A stretch of DNA of 64,000 nt, from NCBI GenBank assembly GCA_002428325.1, contig DIVR01000065.1, forward strand, positions 120,866 through 184,865. The letters run 5' to 3'. Shown in pieces: positions 23,854 to 32,049 of the stretch (position 1 is its first letter; the number at the start of each line of letters is the position of its first letter). This DNA is from a bacterium UBP4_UBA6127 (GTDB taxonomy: Bacteria > UBP4 > UBA4092). Under the pieces are notes generated by a model, which worked only from the letters and a program-made list of their open reading frames with translations, made no database searches and was not told the origin of the DNA. The position numbers were made by a program, and so were the translations under genes.

Positions 23854-26031
23854 ATGAAAAAAATATTAATGGTTTTAGTTTCGTTCGCACTAGCAACTTC
23901 AGTGTTTGCTACTGAAACAATCATTGAAAGTTGCAGTAATTACTCTGATTTTACCATTACTGCTACTAATGGGTATGGTAGAACCGGTGATGATATCTAT
24001 CTGAGTAATGAAGATGGCGCTTTGAAAGCTGTTGCTCATGTTGAAGCTGCTGCAGATGCCTGGTATTTCGGTGGCCGTATTGATAAAACATACACCACCC
24101 CGATAGATATTTCCGCCGCTCAATTCTTTGCTATTGATCTGAAGATTCCTGTCGCTAATGAAAATTTTATGATGGAAATCTATTTGACCGATGAAGTTGG
24201 AAATACTAACCGGTTGGTTTATTATCCTTGTGGAACTGCAACAGGTGATGAATTCCTGACCTATAATTTCTCTTTCTCTGATCTTGAGAAGGCTATTTGG
24301 GTTGGACATAATCCTATCAACCTTAAGAAAATCAAACAAATCCGTTTTGCTATTGAAAATGGTGGCACAGTTGCTGCAGGAACTGATTTTACTTATTACT
24401 TGAAAAATTTCAGATATATTAGTGAAATGAGACCCGTCAGAGAAATTGTGCTTGAAAATTTCAATGCGTATCCTTCAGTCGATGTGTTAACAACCTTCTG
24501 GCAGGATAAATGGGCTTCCCCACGTTCAGCTGTTGCTGCCTTGGTGGATGATGGAAATGGTGGAAAAGCAGCCCAGTTTACAGCAACATTAACAGCTGCA
24601 AATACCAATATTGGGAATATGATTACTCTTGCTACCCCCATTGATTTCTCCAGTGCTACTTATTTACGGGCAAAAATCAAAGGCGATACAACTTTTAGCA
24701 CTATTGCTCCGGTTATGCATGTATTTTTAGGTGATACAGCAGGTAATTTTGTCGATGGTCAGTTGTATGGATTTGGTTCAGTCAACAATGGTGGTTGGAT
24801 GGATGTTTACTTCCCGTTCAACCCAGGTGGAGTCAATTATCCAACTGATAATACATGGTCTGCCTGGGTTAATACTCCTTGGGGTGGAACCGATGACTTG
24901 GCTGAATTCAGATGGTGGCGAGATGGTTCCGGTTCTTTAAGGACAGACCTTACCTGTATTAATAGAGTTGTTCTCGCTGAGCAAGGTACCGGCGGTTCTT
25001 ATCCTATTACAGGTTCATGGACATTTGATGACTTAGCAATGGGTTTTGCAATGGATCCATTACCCGTAACCTCTGTCAATAATTATGATGTAAAAAAAGT
25101 GTCAGTAGCTCCGACAATTGATGGTACGGTTGATACTGATGAATGGGCTGATGCCGCTGATCCTGGTTGCACTGGTTTTGTGTCACATGATGACAATACC
25201 GTTGCTGCTCAGGAAGAACAGGTTGTAAAAGCCACTTTTGACAGCAACAACCTCTATATCCTCTGGCAGGGTAAAGATGCTAATTTCGGATTAGATTTTA
25301 ATCCTGTTGGCAGCTCTTATTATAATCCTGGTGGAACTGGTTACGCTGGCGATGATTTTGAAGTGTTCATGGCGCCTAACGGTAATAATGCCGACCATTA
25401 TTATCATATGGTATTCTTCCCATGCACTACTAATAATGTCTGCTATATCGGTTCAGAGATTGAAGGTTATGCGGCTTGGACTCTTTCCGGCTGTACTGCT
25501 GCTTTCAGCTATGATACCGCTGATGAGACAGTTACCATTGAAGCTATGATTCCATGGACGGAATTCAATAGTGATTCCTCTCCTGTTTCTGGTGAACCGA
25601 ATGATTCTGACCAATGGGGTATTCAGTTAGGCTTTATCAACAATACCCCCAGCGAAGCCACCAATTGGGAACCGGATGCTACAGCTGGTTTTGCTTCCGG
25701 CCGTCCGTTTGGTACCTGGTGGTTCAAATCTGCGTTGGTAGTCGACAAGAATTCCAAAGTCGTTACCTTAGGGCAGACTGCTGAACTGTTTGCTACCTCT
25801 GGTGTCGCTCCAATCAATTGGTCATTCAGCACCAGTAGTTCCGTGTTAACTTCTGCTATCGGTACATTAAGTGCCGCTAATGGCAGCTCTGTGACCTTTA
25901 CGGCAACTGCTGTTGGTGAAGCTGATGTCTATTGTACTGATAGTGATTCTCCCGCAAAAGAACAGGTGATTCACATTACAGTTGTTCCGACCTCAGCTCC
26001 GTTAGCTAGAGATTGGTCTTTAATGGAATAA
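23854..26031 (+). CDS. Exported CBM9/DOMON-like protein 2 (attenuator-controlled paralog)
   Basis: This 725-residue paralog of 20999-23140 has the same order. Signal peptide (MKKILMVLVSFALATSVFA), two beta-sandwich modules with a shared TIAPVM...DTAGN block, a CBM9/DOMON-like domain starting APTIDGTVDTDEWAD, an Ig-like module (GVAPINWSFSTSS) and the tail RDWSLME. SD and start are as in copy 1. The coding parts have diverged strongly, while the 5' leader and 3' trailer are nearly identical. The domains suggest binding of a polymer such as a plant or microbial glycan. A role as a subunit of an extracellular degradation complex, alongside the secreted peptidases, is only an inference. Confidence 0.7.
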   Translation: MKKILMVLVSFALATSVFATETIIESCSNYSDFTITATNGYGRTGDDIYLSNEDGALKAVAHVEAAADAWYFGGRIDKTYTTPIDISAAQFFAIDLKIPVANENFMMEIYLTDEVGNTNRLVYYPCGTATGDEFLTYNFSFSDLEKAIWVGHNPINLKKIKQIRFAIENGGTVAAGTDFTYYLKNFRYISEMRPVREIVLENFNAYPSVDVLTTFWQDKWASPRSAVAALVDDGNGGKAAQFTATLTAANTNIGNMITLATPIDFSSATYLRAKIKGDTTFSTIAPVMHVFLGDTAGNFVDGQLYGFGSVNNGGWMDVYFPFNPGGVNYPTDNTWSAWVNTPWGGTDDLAEFRWWRDGSGSLRTDLTCINRVVLAEQGTGGSYPITGSWTFDDLAMGFAMDPLPVTSVNNYDVKKVSVAPTIDGTVDTDEWADAADPGCTGFVSHDDNTVAAQEEQVVKATFDSNNLYILWQGKDANFGLDFNPVGSSYYNPGGTGYAGDDFEVFMAPNGNNADHYYHMVFFPCTTNNVCYIGSEIEGYAAWTLSGCTAAFSYDTADETVTIEAMIPWTEFNSDSSPVSGEPNDSDQWGIQLGFINNTPSEATNWEPDATAGFASGRPFGTWWFKSALVVDKNSKVVTLGQTAELFATSGVAPINWSFSTSSSVLTSAIGTLSAANGSSVTFTATAVGEADVYCTDSDSPAKEQVIHITVVPTSAPLARDWSLME

Positions 26032-26070
26032 TTTATCCTTATTTAGGGTAAATTAATATGGTCATATCAG

Positions 26071-26101
26071 GCCCTGCCGGATTTCCCGGCAGGGCTTTTT
26101 T
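26071..26101 (+). terminator. Terminator of exported protein gene 2
   Basis: GCCCTGCCGG (26071-26080) and CCGGCAGGGC (26086-26095) with a 5-nt loop and a six-T run. Nearly the same as the hairpin at 23174-23204. Confidence 0.93.
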
Positions 26102-26150
26102 ATTTAAATAATGAGATAATTAAATATTGATTGGTTTTTAAGGGTGGGAT

Positions 26151-27077
26151 ATGTCTGAAGCTGAATCTAAAAATGATATTTTATTTAGGCAGGTTGAAAT
26201 AAAGCAACTTAAATTACTGGCAGCCCGAAAAGCCTTGGATTCTCGGGCTAAGCGTATCCTATTGGCTCAAATTATCCTCTCTGTTCCAGTGGTCATGTTG
26301 TTTTCCTGTATTTCCTCGATTTATCCGCCTTTTAAGAATTTCAATGCAACTTGGGGGATTCTGGTTACCCTGTTAGATTTGTTTGTTCTAACCGATTTGA
26401 AGAATTGGTACAAAAGTACAGCGGCTGTCATCCAGGAAAAATTTGATACTGTGGTATTGGATATTCCCTGGAACAGCTTAAAAATCGGGGTTGAACCTGA
26501 TGCTAACATTGTGATTTCTTATGCTGAAGAGTATAAAAAGCAATTTAAGGACCCTGAGTATGAGAAGATGAAAAACTGGTATTATCCTGTGGGTATTGAG
26601 AAACTCCCCATTTCGCAAGCAAGAATTATCTGCCAGGAGGTGAATTGCCTCTGGGATTCAAAGATTCATACGGTCTATCGGCGGGCCATTATTATCATCC
26701 TGGTAGTCCTTTCCCTGGCGGTGTATCTGTTAGGGGTCAGGAATGGTTATAAACTGGATAATTTCGTGTTGAGTATTGTAGCACCCCTGATGCCTGCTTA
26801 TGTTCTGGGGTTGGGACTGATTCGGGAACATAAGAAAATTGCTGAAAAAGCTGACCATCTTTCCCGTTATATCAATCAGATTTGGGAGAAAATCCATAAG
26901 AATCCCCTTTTCGAAAGCCAATCTTTGCAAGAAGCCCGTAATATTCAGAATGAGATATTCGACCAAAGGTCCCAATCACCACTCGTTTTTGACTGGTCTG
27001 ATGATTTGATGGATAAATTATATGAAGAATCCATCAATAAAATCATGGAAGAAAAAATTAAATTAGAGCATTTCTGA
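26151..27077 (+). CDS. S-4TM family putative pore-forming effector
   Basis: This 308-residue protein has four hydrophobic segments in two pairs (about 38-60 and 68-85; about 178-197 and 205-225). The stretch between pairs carries IQEKFDTVVLDIPWN, KNWYYPVGIEKLPISQARIICQE and NCLWDSK. The C-terminal IFDQRSQSPLVFDW is a further family mark. These match what I know of the S-4TM family, predicted by comparative genomics to form pores in nucleotide-signalled bacterial conflict (anti-phage or self-killing) systems. Here no nucleotidyltransferase, sensor or nuclease sits beside it. It starts 50 nt after a strong terminator, with a GGGTGGG-type site, so it has its own transcription or depends on read-through. 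Confidence 0.75.
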   Translation: MSEAESKNDILFRQVEIKQLKLLAARKALDSRAKRILLAQIILSVPVVMLFSCISSIYPPFKNFNATWGILVTLLDLFVLTDLKNWYKSTAAVIQEKFDTVVLDIPWNSLKIGVEPDANIVISYAEEYKKQFKDPEYEKMKNWYYPVGIEKLPISQARIICQEVNCLWDSKIHTVYRRAIIIILVVLSLAVYLLGVRNGYKLDNFVLSIVAPLMPAYVLGLGLIREHKKIAEKADHLSRYINQIWEKIHKNPLFESQSLQEARNIQNEIFDQRSQSPLVFDWSDDLMDKLYEESINKIMEEKIKLEHF

Positions 27078-27338
27078 TAGTCTTGGCATATTTTTTAATA
27101 ATATCTCGAATTTTTGTCCATCATTCCTCCTTTTATCAGTATGAAATTCTATCCGATTCTCTTTTGGTTTTTATCCTGGTTGATAAGTTTCTTTATCTTA
27201 TTTTTTCCCTCTTTTGATTTACCTTATTTATTACTATCTCTTTGAACCTGTTTTTACCCCAAGCCCTTGGGGTTCTTTGCTCCTTGGGCCCCAATCTGTA
27301 GAAACCCGAAAAAAATGGGAAAAATCTGCATTTTTTGC
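27078..27338. other. Intergenic stretch before the dcw cluster
   Basis: No gene is seen. It has overlapping small stems: ACCCCAA/TTGGGGT (27256-27262 with 27267-27273) and, alternatively, TTGGGG/CCCCAA (27267-27272 with 27289-27294). The first could end transcription from the S-4TM gene, but its T-tract is interrupted. Confidence 0.4.
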
Positions 27339-27367
27339 TTGACAAGTGGGGTGCACTTTCATATACT
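27339..27367 (+). promoter_or_regulatory. Main promoter of the dcw cluster
   Basis: Consensus TTGACA (27339-27344), an exact 17-nt spacer and TATACT (27362-27367), about 55 nt before mraZ. It is the strongest promoter match in front of the 14-gene cluster. Confidence 0.85.
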
Positions 27368-27373
27368 GAGTGT

Positions 27374-27400
27374 CAGTGGTATCAAGTGGGAAATAGTAGG
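27374..27400 (+). promoter_or_regulatory. Putative MraZ operator: three direct repeats at 10-nt spacing
   Basis: AGTGGT, AGTGGG and AGTAGG place T at 27377, 27387 and 27397, exactly one helical turn apart, just downstream of the -10. In characterised bacteria MraZ binds TGGG-type direct repeats with this spacing upstream of its own gene. A further CAAGTGGGG lies inside the promoter spacer at 27343-27351. This fits autoregulation of the cluster by its first product. Confidence 0.65.
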
Positions 27401-27426
27401 ATGAAAATCTTAAGGGGTAGAAGGCA

Positions 27427-27915
27427 ATGATCGATAACTTCCGCGGTGAGTTTTACCATCACCTGGACAACAAAAACCGATTAAGCATTCCCCGTAAATT
27501 TGCGAACCGGCTGGTAGAGGAAGAAAAGGGTAAGGTGGTTGTTACCCGGGGGCTGGACCGTTGTTTATGGATTTATCCCTTTAATGGATTCGAGAAAATC
27601 GTTGAGGATATGAAGAAACTTCCGATGTTTGACCCTCGTGCCCAGAAGTTTCAGAATGCCTTTTATTCTGGTTCCCATGATGATGTTATGGATAAGATTG
27701 GCAGAATACTCCTGCCTAAACATCTTTTGGATTATGCCCAAATATCCAAAGAAGTGGTTTTGGTGGGAGCCATGTATCGATTACAAGTCTGGTCTTTGGA
27801 TAACTGGAATAAGAATCTGGAACAGATTATGCATAATGCTAATGAGATTGCCAGCGATATGTCTTCCTTTTTTGGGATAAATGCTCCAGATTCTCAAGAT
27901 AATGGGAGCAAATAA
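27427..27915 (+). CDS. mraZ: MraZ, dcw cluster transcriptional regulator
   Basis: This 162-residue protein has two SpoVT/AbrB-like halves. The first opens FRGEFYHHLDNKNRLSIPRKF, the typical 'G...hxlDxKgRlsiPxkf' block, and the second repeats it as SGSHDDVMDKIGRILLPKHL. The DxxGR element, which contacts DNA in this family, is present in the second half (DKIGR), with DNKNR in the first. It is a ring-forming repressor of the dcw promoter; matching repeats are seen just upstream. SD AAGGGG/AAGGC. First gene of the cluster, 202 nt before rsmH. Confidence 0.93.
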   Translation: MIDNFRGEFYHHLDNKNRLSIPRKFANRLVEEEKGKVVVTRGLDRCLWIYPFNGFEKIVEDMKKLPMFDPRAQKFQNAFYSGSHDDVMDKIGRILLPKHLLDYAQISKEVVLVGAMYRLQVWSLDNWNKNLEQIMHNANEIASDMSSFFGINAPDSQDNGSK

Positions 27916-28117
27916 GTCAATCGGGAAAGTGGTTATATCAGGCAAAATGGCTTGATATAGATTCTTTGATAAACAAAACAATGTGAATAAGAAAACCAGC
28001 CGAGAGGTGATTCCTTGAGTCAGTCATCAGGTTTTCATGAAAATAGCCTCCCGACACTGGATCCAATAGATTGAAAAAGTAACAGAGAATGACGCCTTGA
28101 GAAGCGGCGAGAAAGAA

Positions 28118-29089
28118 ATGATGATTACTATGCAGGGAAAAAGCCCCGTCCATCAACCCGTTCTGCTTCGTGAAATGATGGAATACCTTGTACCCCAAAA
28201 TGGGGATGTTTTTGTTGACGGGACTTTAGGAATGGGTGGGGCTGCATCCCTGGCTTCTGAGGCGATTGCTCCTCAAGGGTTCTTTATTGGACTAGATAAA
28301 GATGCTGAATCCCTGGATATTGCCAGGAATAATCTGAAGAAAGTGGCTGGTAAAAAAGAGCTGGTCCATACCGATTTCCGGGATATGAAGAGTGTATTGG
28401 ATGAATTGGAAATCCATCAGGCAGATAAGATATTTCTAGACCTGGGAATCTCCAGTTTCCAATTGGATCAGGATACCAGAGGATTTTCCTTCGATAAGGA
28501 GGGTCCCCTGGATATGCGAATGGATAGAAGTTCAGGCCTGACAGCGGCCGATGTGGTAAACAAATTTCCGGAAAAAGAATTGGCTGATTTGATTTACCTG
28601 TATGGGGAAGAACGATATTCCAGAAGAATTGCCAAGAGACTGGTGAGTCTTCGGGATGAAAAAGCCTTTGAAACGACTCGTGAATTAGCCGAAGCAGTCA
28701 AAGGCTCTTTACGGGGAACTGTTAAACCCGGACATACCCGTATTCATCCGGCAACCCGAACTTTCCAGGCTTTGAGAATTTATGTGAACCATGAATTGGA
28801 AAGTTTAGAAATTTTTCTTCAGGGTTTTGTGGAATGTCTTAAACCCGGGGGACGTATTGGAATAATCAGTTTCCATTCGTTGGAAGACCGATTGGTTAAG
28901 ACTGCATTTCGGCGTGAAGTGGGGCAATGTGTCTGTGATGCTCCTGTGGAACTCTGTAAATGTCCCAAAAAAGTAAATATCCGGTTGATTACAAGAAAAC
29001 CTGTTATCCCTGCGGAAGATGAAATATTCGATAACCCAAGGTCTCGAAGCGCAAAATTCCGAGTAGCGGAACGAGTGAAAAGTATATAA
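28118..29089 (+). CDS. rsmH: 16S rRNA (cytosine-1402-N4)-methyltransferase RsmH
   Basis: This 323-residue SAM-dependent methyltransferase has the family start HQPVLLREMMEYL, the SAM-binding motif VDGTLGMGGAA, and KIFLDLGISSFQLD. It also has FSFDKEGPLDMRMD, the RTFQALRIYVNHEL block and the C-terminal IISFHSLEDRLVK. It modifies C1402 in the ribosomal decoding centre. The first of two adjacent ATGs (28118) is chosen; a TTG 21 nt upstream and an ATG at 28130 are also possible, and no strong SD decides. It lies in the usual position after mraZ. Confidence 0.95.
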   Translation: MMITMQGKSPVHQPVLLREMMEYLVPQNGDVFVDGTLGMGGAASLASEAIAPQGFFIGLDKDAESLDIARNNLKKVAGKKELVHTDFRDMKSVLDELEIHQADKIFLDLGISSFQLDQDTRGFSFDKEGPLDMRMDRSSGLTAADVVNKFPEKELADLIYLYGEERYSRRIAKRLVSLRDEKAFETTRELAEAVKGSLRGTVKPGHTRIHPATRTFQALRIYVNHELESLEIFLQGFVECLKPGGRIGIISFHSLEDRLVKTAFRREVGQCVCDAPVELCKCPKKVNIRLITRKPVIPAEDEIFDNPRSRSAKFRVAERVKSI

Positions 29090-29163
29090 ACGATTGTATG
29101 TTTATGAGTTAAAAGAAAAATATTGATAGATAAAAACAAGGCCATGCCTGGGAGGTCAGCCTA

Positions 29164-29646
29164 ATGAGAACAGGATATGAAATCAATGAAATTCTCCGGG
29201 TGCAAAAAGGTCGTGCAGCCCATAAAAATCCTAACATCGATAGTGGTAAAATTAATATGGTAATTATTACCATGGCGGGTGTTTTGATTTTTGCTCTGAG
29301 CTATTTATATCTGCAGACCTTAACGATCCAGACTTCCATGGACCTGGCCAAAACCCAGAAATCCTTCTTGGAACTGCAAAACAGGCAACTCCGACTGGTA
29401 CAGGAAGTTGCTGAGTTGAAAGATCCAAGCCGTATCCAGAAACTGGCATTGGTCATTGGAATGATTCCTCCCAACGAAGACCGGTTGGCTCATGTCTATA
29501 TGGCGCCTTGGCAGGGAGAAGTTAAAACCTCTGCGTCGATTGAGCCGGTTGCTTTGAAAACACCGAAAACTGAAAGAGCTTCAGTTTGGGGTCGAATTTT
29601 CTCTTTCACTACTCGAGCTGAGGCGAAAGCATCCGTCCTTCGTTAG
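29164..29646 (+). CDS. ftsL: FtsL-like septal protein
   Basis: This 160-residue bitopic protein has a short basic cytoplasmic part, one TM helix (about 36-58) and a coiled coil (FLELQNRQLRLVQEVAELKDP). The last is followed by SRIQKLALVIGMIPP, which resembles the 'P.rIe.iAr..lgm..p' segment of FtsL. Sequence is poorly conserved in this family, so assignment rests on topology and its position between rsmH and ftsI. It would join FtsB/FtsQ in activating the FtsW-FtsI synthase. The Pro/Thr-rich tail after residue 110 is longer than usual. No separate ftsB is seen here. Confidence 0.75.
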   Translation: MRTGYEINEILRVQKGRAAHKNPNIDSGKINMVIITMAGVLIFALSYLYLQTLTIQTSMDLAKTQKSFLELQNRQLRLVQEVAELKDPSRIQKLALVIGMIPPNEDRLAHVYMAPWQGEVKTSASIEPVALKTPKTERASVWGRIFSFTTRAEAKASVLR

Positions 29647-29837
29647 ATTGGTTGTTTTATCCAGTCGATCCCATTTGTTTACCGGCTGATGGTGTTTTAA
29701 ATCCAAGATCAATTAAGACTCTTTCGGGAGCTTACTGAAAGGAAAGGACCCTCATAATGGGGGAATGGCATTCATCTAGGTTGTCGCAGACTTTCCTGTT
29801 GAGGGACAAGATGATTTAAGCCAGTCAAAAAATAATC

Positions 29838-32039
29838 ATGATAGGCCGAGTAACAGATAAATACCATCGAAGGAAAATAGCCTTTATCTTTGGGCTATTT
29901 TTTTGTTTTATAGGATTAGTAGTGTATCGTCTCTGGTGCCTTCAGATGATGGATTATTCTTATTTTGCCCGGATTGCCAAAGGGGAACATACCAAAGGTG
30001 AATTCTATGAGCCTCGCCGGGGATGGATTTATGATCGAAATGGCAAACCTCTGGCAACCAGTATTGTAGTGGATGCCTTGATTGCCTCTCCCAAAGATAT
30101 TCAAATCCAGAAAACTGAAGCGGCAAAAAAGAAAAAATCTCCGAAGAAAAAACTGGATGTAAACCTATCAAGGGATTTAGCTCAACTTTTAGGTAAATCC
30201 CAGGATGAAATCTTTGCGGCATTGACTCGGGATACCACCAGTGCCTGGCTTCCTTTAGCGCTTGAATTAAACGAAAATCAGTCGCTGAAAGTGGATGTGC
30301 TTAGGAAGAAATACCGATTAATTAACGAGTTGCGGAAAGAAAAATATTCTAAGCGTGTATATCCTAAGGGAGATGAAGCCTGTCATATTTTAGGCCCTGT
30401 CGGGATTGGTAGTATGGACTCCAATCTGGGAGGATGGGGAACCCATAGGCCACTGGGAGGATTGGAGTCGGTTTATCAGGAAACAGTGTCGGGAAGTTAT
30501 GGGAAGATATCCAGTACAAAAGATGGTGCCGGCAGAGACCTGACTCCTATTGATGATGATTTATTAATGACACTTTCAGGAAATCAGATTTATCTAACGA
30601 TTGATGAAAATATCCAAAGAGTGGCTGAAGAAGAATTGGCGGCTACCGTGGATTATTTTGGAGCTAAGTCCGGTTATGCAGTCGTGATGGATCCAAAGAC
30701 AGGTGAAATCCTTGCGATGGCCAATTTCCCGAAATTCAACCTGGCAGAATATCGAAAGGTTCCCAGAGACCAGTGGCGAGAGGTTTCGGCTAATCGTGCG
30801 GTTGAATATGCTTTTGAACCGGGTTCGACATTTAAGGTCTTTCCGGCAGCCGCAGCATTGGATATGGGGAAGGTTAAGGTAACGGATACCTTTGATGGTT
30901 ATCATGGTAAAATAGTATTTGCCGGTAGAGTACTGCGGGATTCTCACCCCTATGGAATGCTGACATTTCCACAAATAATTGAGGTTTCCAGTAATATTGG
31001 AATATATCAGGTCGCTCAGCGTTTAAACACCTCGACCCTGTATGATTATATAAAGGCATTCGGTTTTGGAAAACCAACAGGAATCGAATTGCCAGGAGAG
31101 TCCTCAGGGGTGGTTCAACCATTATCTGCATGGAATACTCTGGTCGCTTCCCGGGTTTCATTTGGTCAAAGTATCTCTGTTAATGCGATACAAATGGTCT
31201 CTGCCATCAGTGTCATAGCGAATGGGGGAGTTTTGATGAAACCCCATATTGTGAAAGCGGTTTCTGATGAGAGAGGACATATCCGTAAGCAGTATGAACC
31301 TGAACCGGTTCGAAGGGTCATTCGTGAAGATACGGCCCAAACTATGCGGGAGATAATGGAAGGGGTTGTCGTTCGAGGTACCGGAAAAACAGCAGCTATT
31401 ACAAATTGTCGGGTGGCGGGTAAAACCGGAACAGCGCAGATTTGTGAAGAGGGTGGCCGTGGTTATAAATCTGGAAAATACCTGGCTTCTTTCATTGGTT
31501 TTTTACCCGTGGAAAACCCTCGATTAGTGGTGGGAGTCTTTATTGCAGAACCTTCAAAAAATGGACATTTCGGTGGAACAGTATCTGCTCCGACATTTAA
31601 AAGGATTGCTCAATCGGCTTTAAGCCAGTTAAAGATTCACCCTCGGATTCCCGATCCCGTTCAAATGGCGGAATTAAAGAATACTCCAGTTGCTCCCTTG
31701 GATGGAATGCCAGAAGAAGATTTTGCATCGGAACTGGTTCCGGTTGGATTTGATGAAGCGGCTTCTCCACAGACAGCCTTAACCCAAACTCTTAATAACA
31801 ATACAACAATAATAAAGATGCCTGACTTAAAAGGGTTATCTAAACGGGTTGCCCTGGTAAGATTGGCTGGAAAAGGGGTCGTTGTTAACTGGAAAGGTAG
31901 TGGAATTGTAGTTGATCAGTCACCTAAACCCGGTATGAATATCAACCCGGGAGATGAATGCTTCATTATTTTAGGAAGCCATTATAAGCCGACCATACTC
32001 CCTAAACAGGATGTGGCTGCTTTTCAATCTAAACCATAA
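29838..32039 (+). CDS. ftsI: Septal peptidoglycan transpeptidase FtsI (PBP3/PBP2B type) with C-terminal PASTA domain
   Basis: This 733-residue class B penicillin-binding protein has a TM anchor (about 13-32), a dimerisation domain and a transpeptidase domain. The active-site motifs are SxxK (EPGSTFKVF), SxN (SSNIG) and KTG (GKTGTA). A single PASTA module at about 660-715 (MPDLKGLSKRVALVRL...VVDQSPKPG) makes it resemble PBP2x/SpoVD-type enzymes more than E. coli FtsI. It cross-links septal wall together with FtsW. The start ATG lacks a clear SD. The linker region near 95-105 is very Lys-rich. It lies 191 nt after ftsL, a larger gap than elsewhere in the cluster. Confidence 0.95.
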   Translation: MIGRVTDKYHRRKIAFIFGLFFCFIGLVVYRLWCLQMMDYSYFARIAKGEHTKGEFYEPRRGWIYDRNGKPLATSIVVDALIASPKDIQIQKTEAAKKKKSPKKKLDVNLSRDLAQLLGKSQDEIFAALTRDTTSAWLPLALELNENQSLKVDVLRKKYRLINELRKEKYSKRVYPKGDEACHILGPVGIGSMDSNLGGWGTHRPLGGLESVYQETVSGSYGKISSTKDGAGRDLTPIDDDLLMTLSGNQIYLTIDENIQRVAEEELAATVDYFGAKSGYAVVMDPKTGEILAMANFPKFNLAEYRKVPRDQWREVSANRAVEYAFEPGSTFKVFPAAAALDMGKVKVTDTFDGYHGKIVFAGRVLRDSHPYGMLTFPQIIEVSSNIGIYQVAQRLNTSTLYDYIKAFGFGKPTGIELPGESSGVVQPLSAWNTLVASRVSFGQSISVNAIQMVSAISVIANGGVLMKPHIVKAVSDERGHIRKQYEPEPVRRVIREDTAQTMREIMEGVVVRGTGKTAAITNCRVAGKTGTAQICEEGGRGYKSGKYLASFIGFLPVENPRLVVGVFIAEPSKNGHFGGTVSAPTFKRIAQSALSQLKIHPRIPDPVQMAELKNTPVAPLDGMPEEDFASELVPVGFDEAASPQTALTQTLNNNTTIIKMPDLKGLSKRVALVRLAGKGVVVNWKGSGIVVDQSPKPGMNINPGDECFIILGSHYKPTILPKQDVAAFQSKP

Positions 32040-32049
32040 AGTTAAAAAA

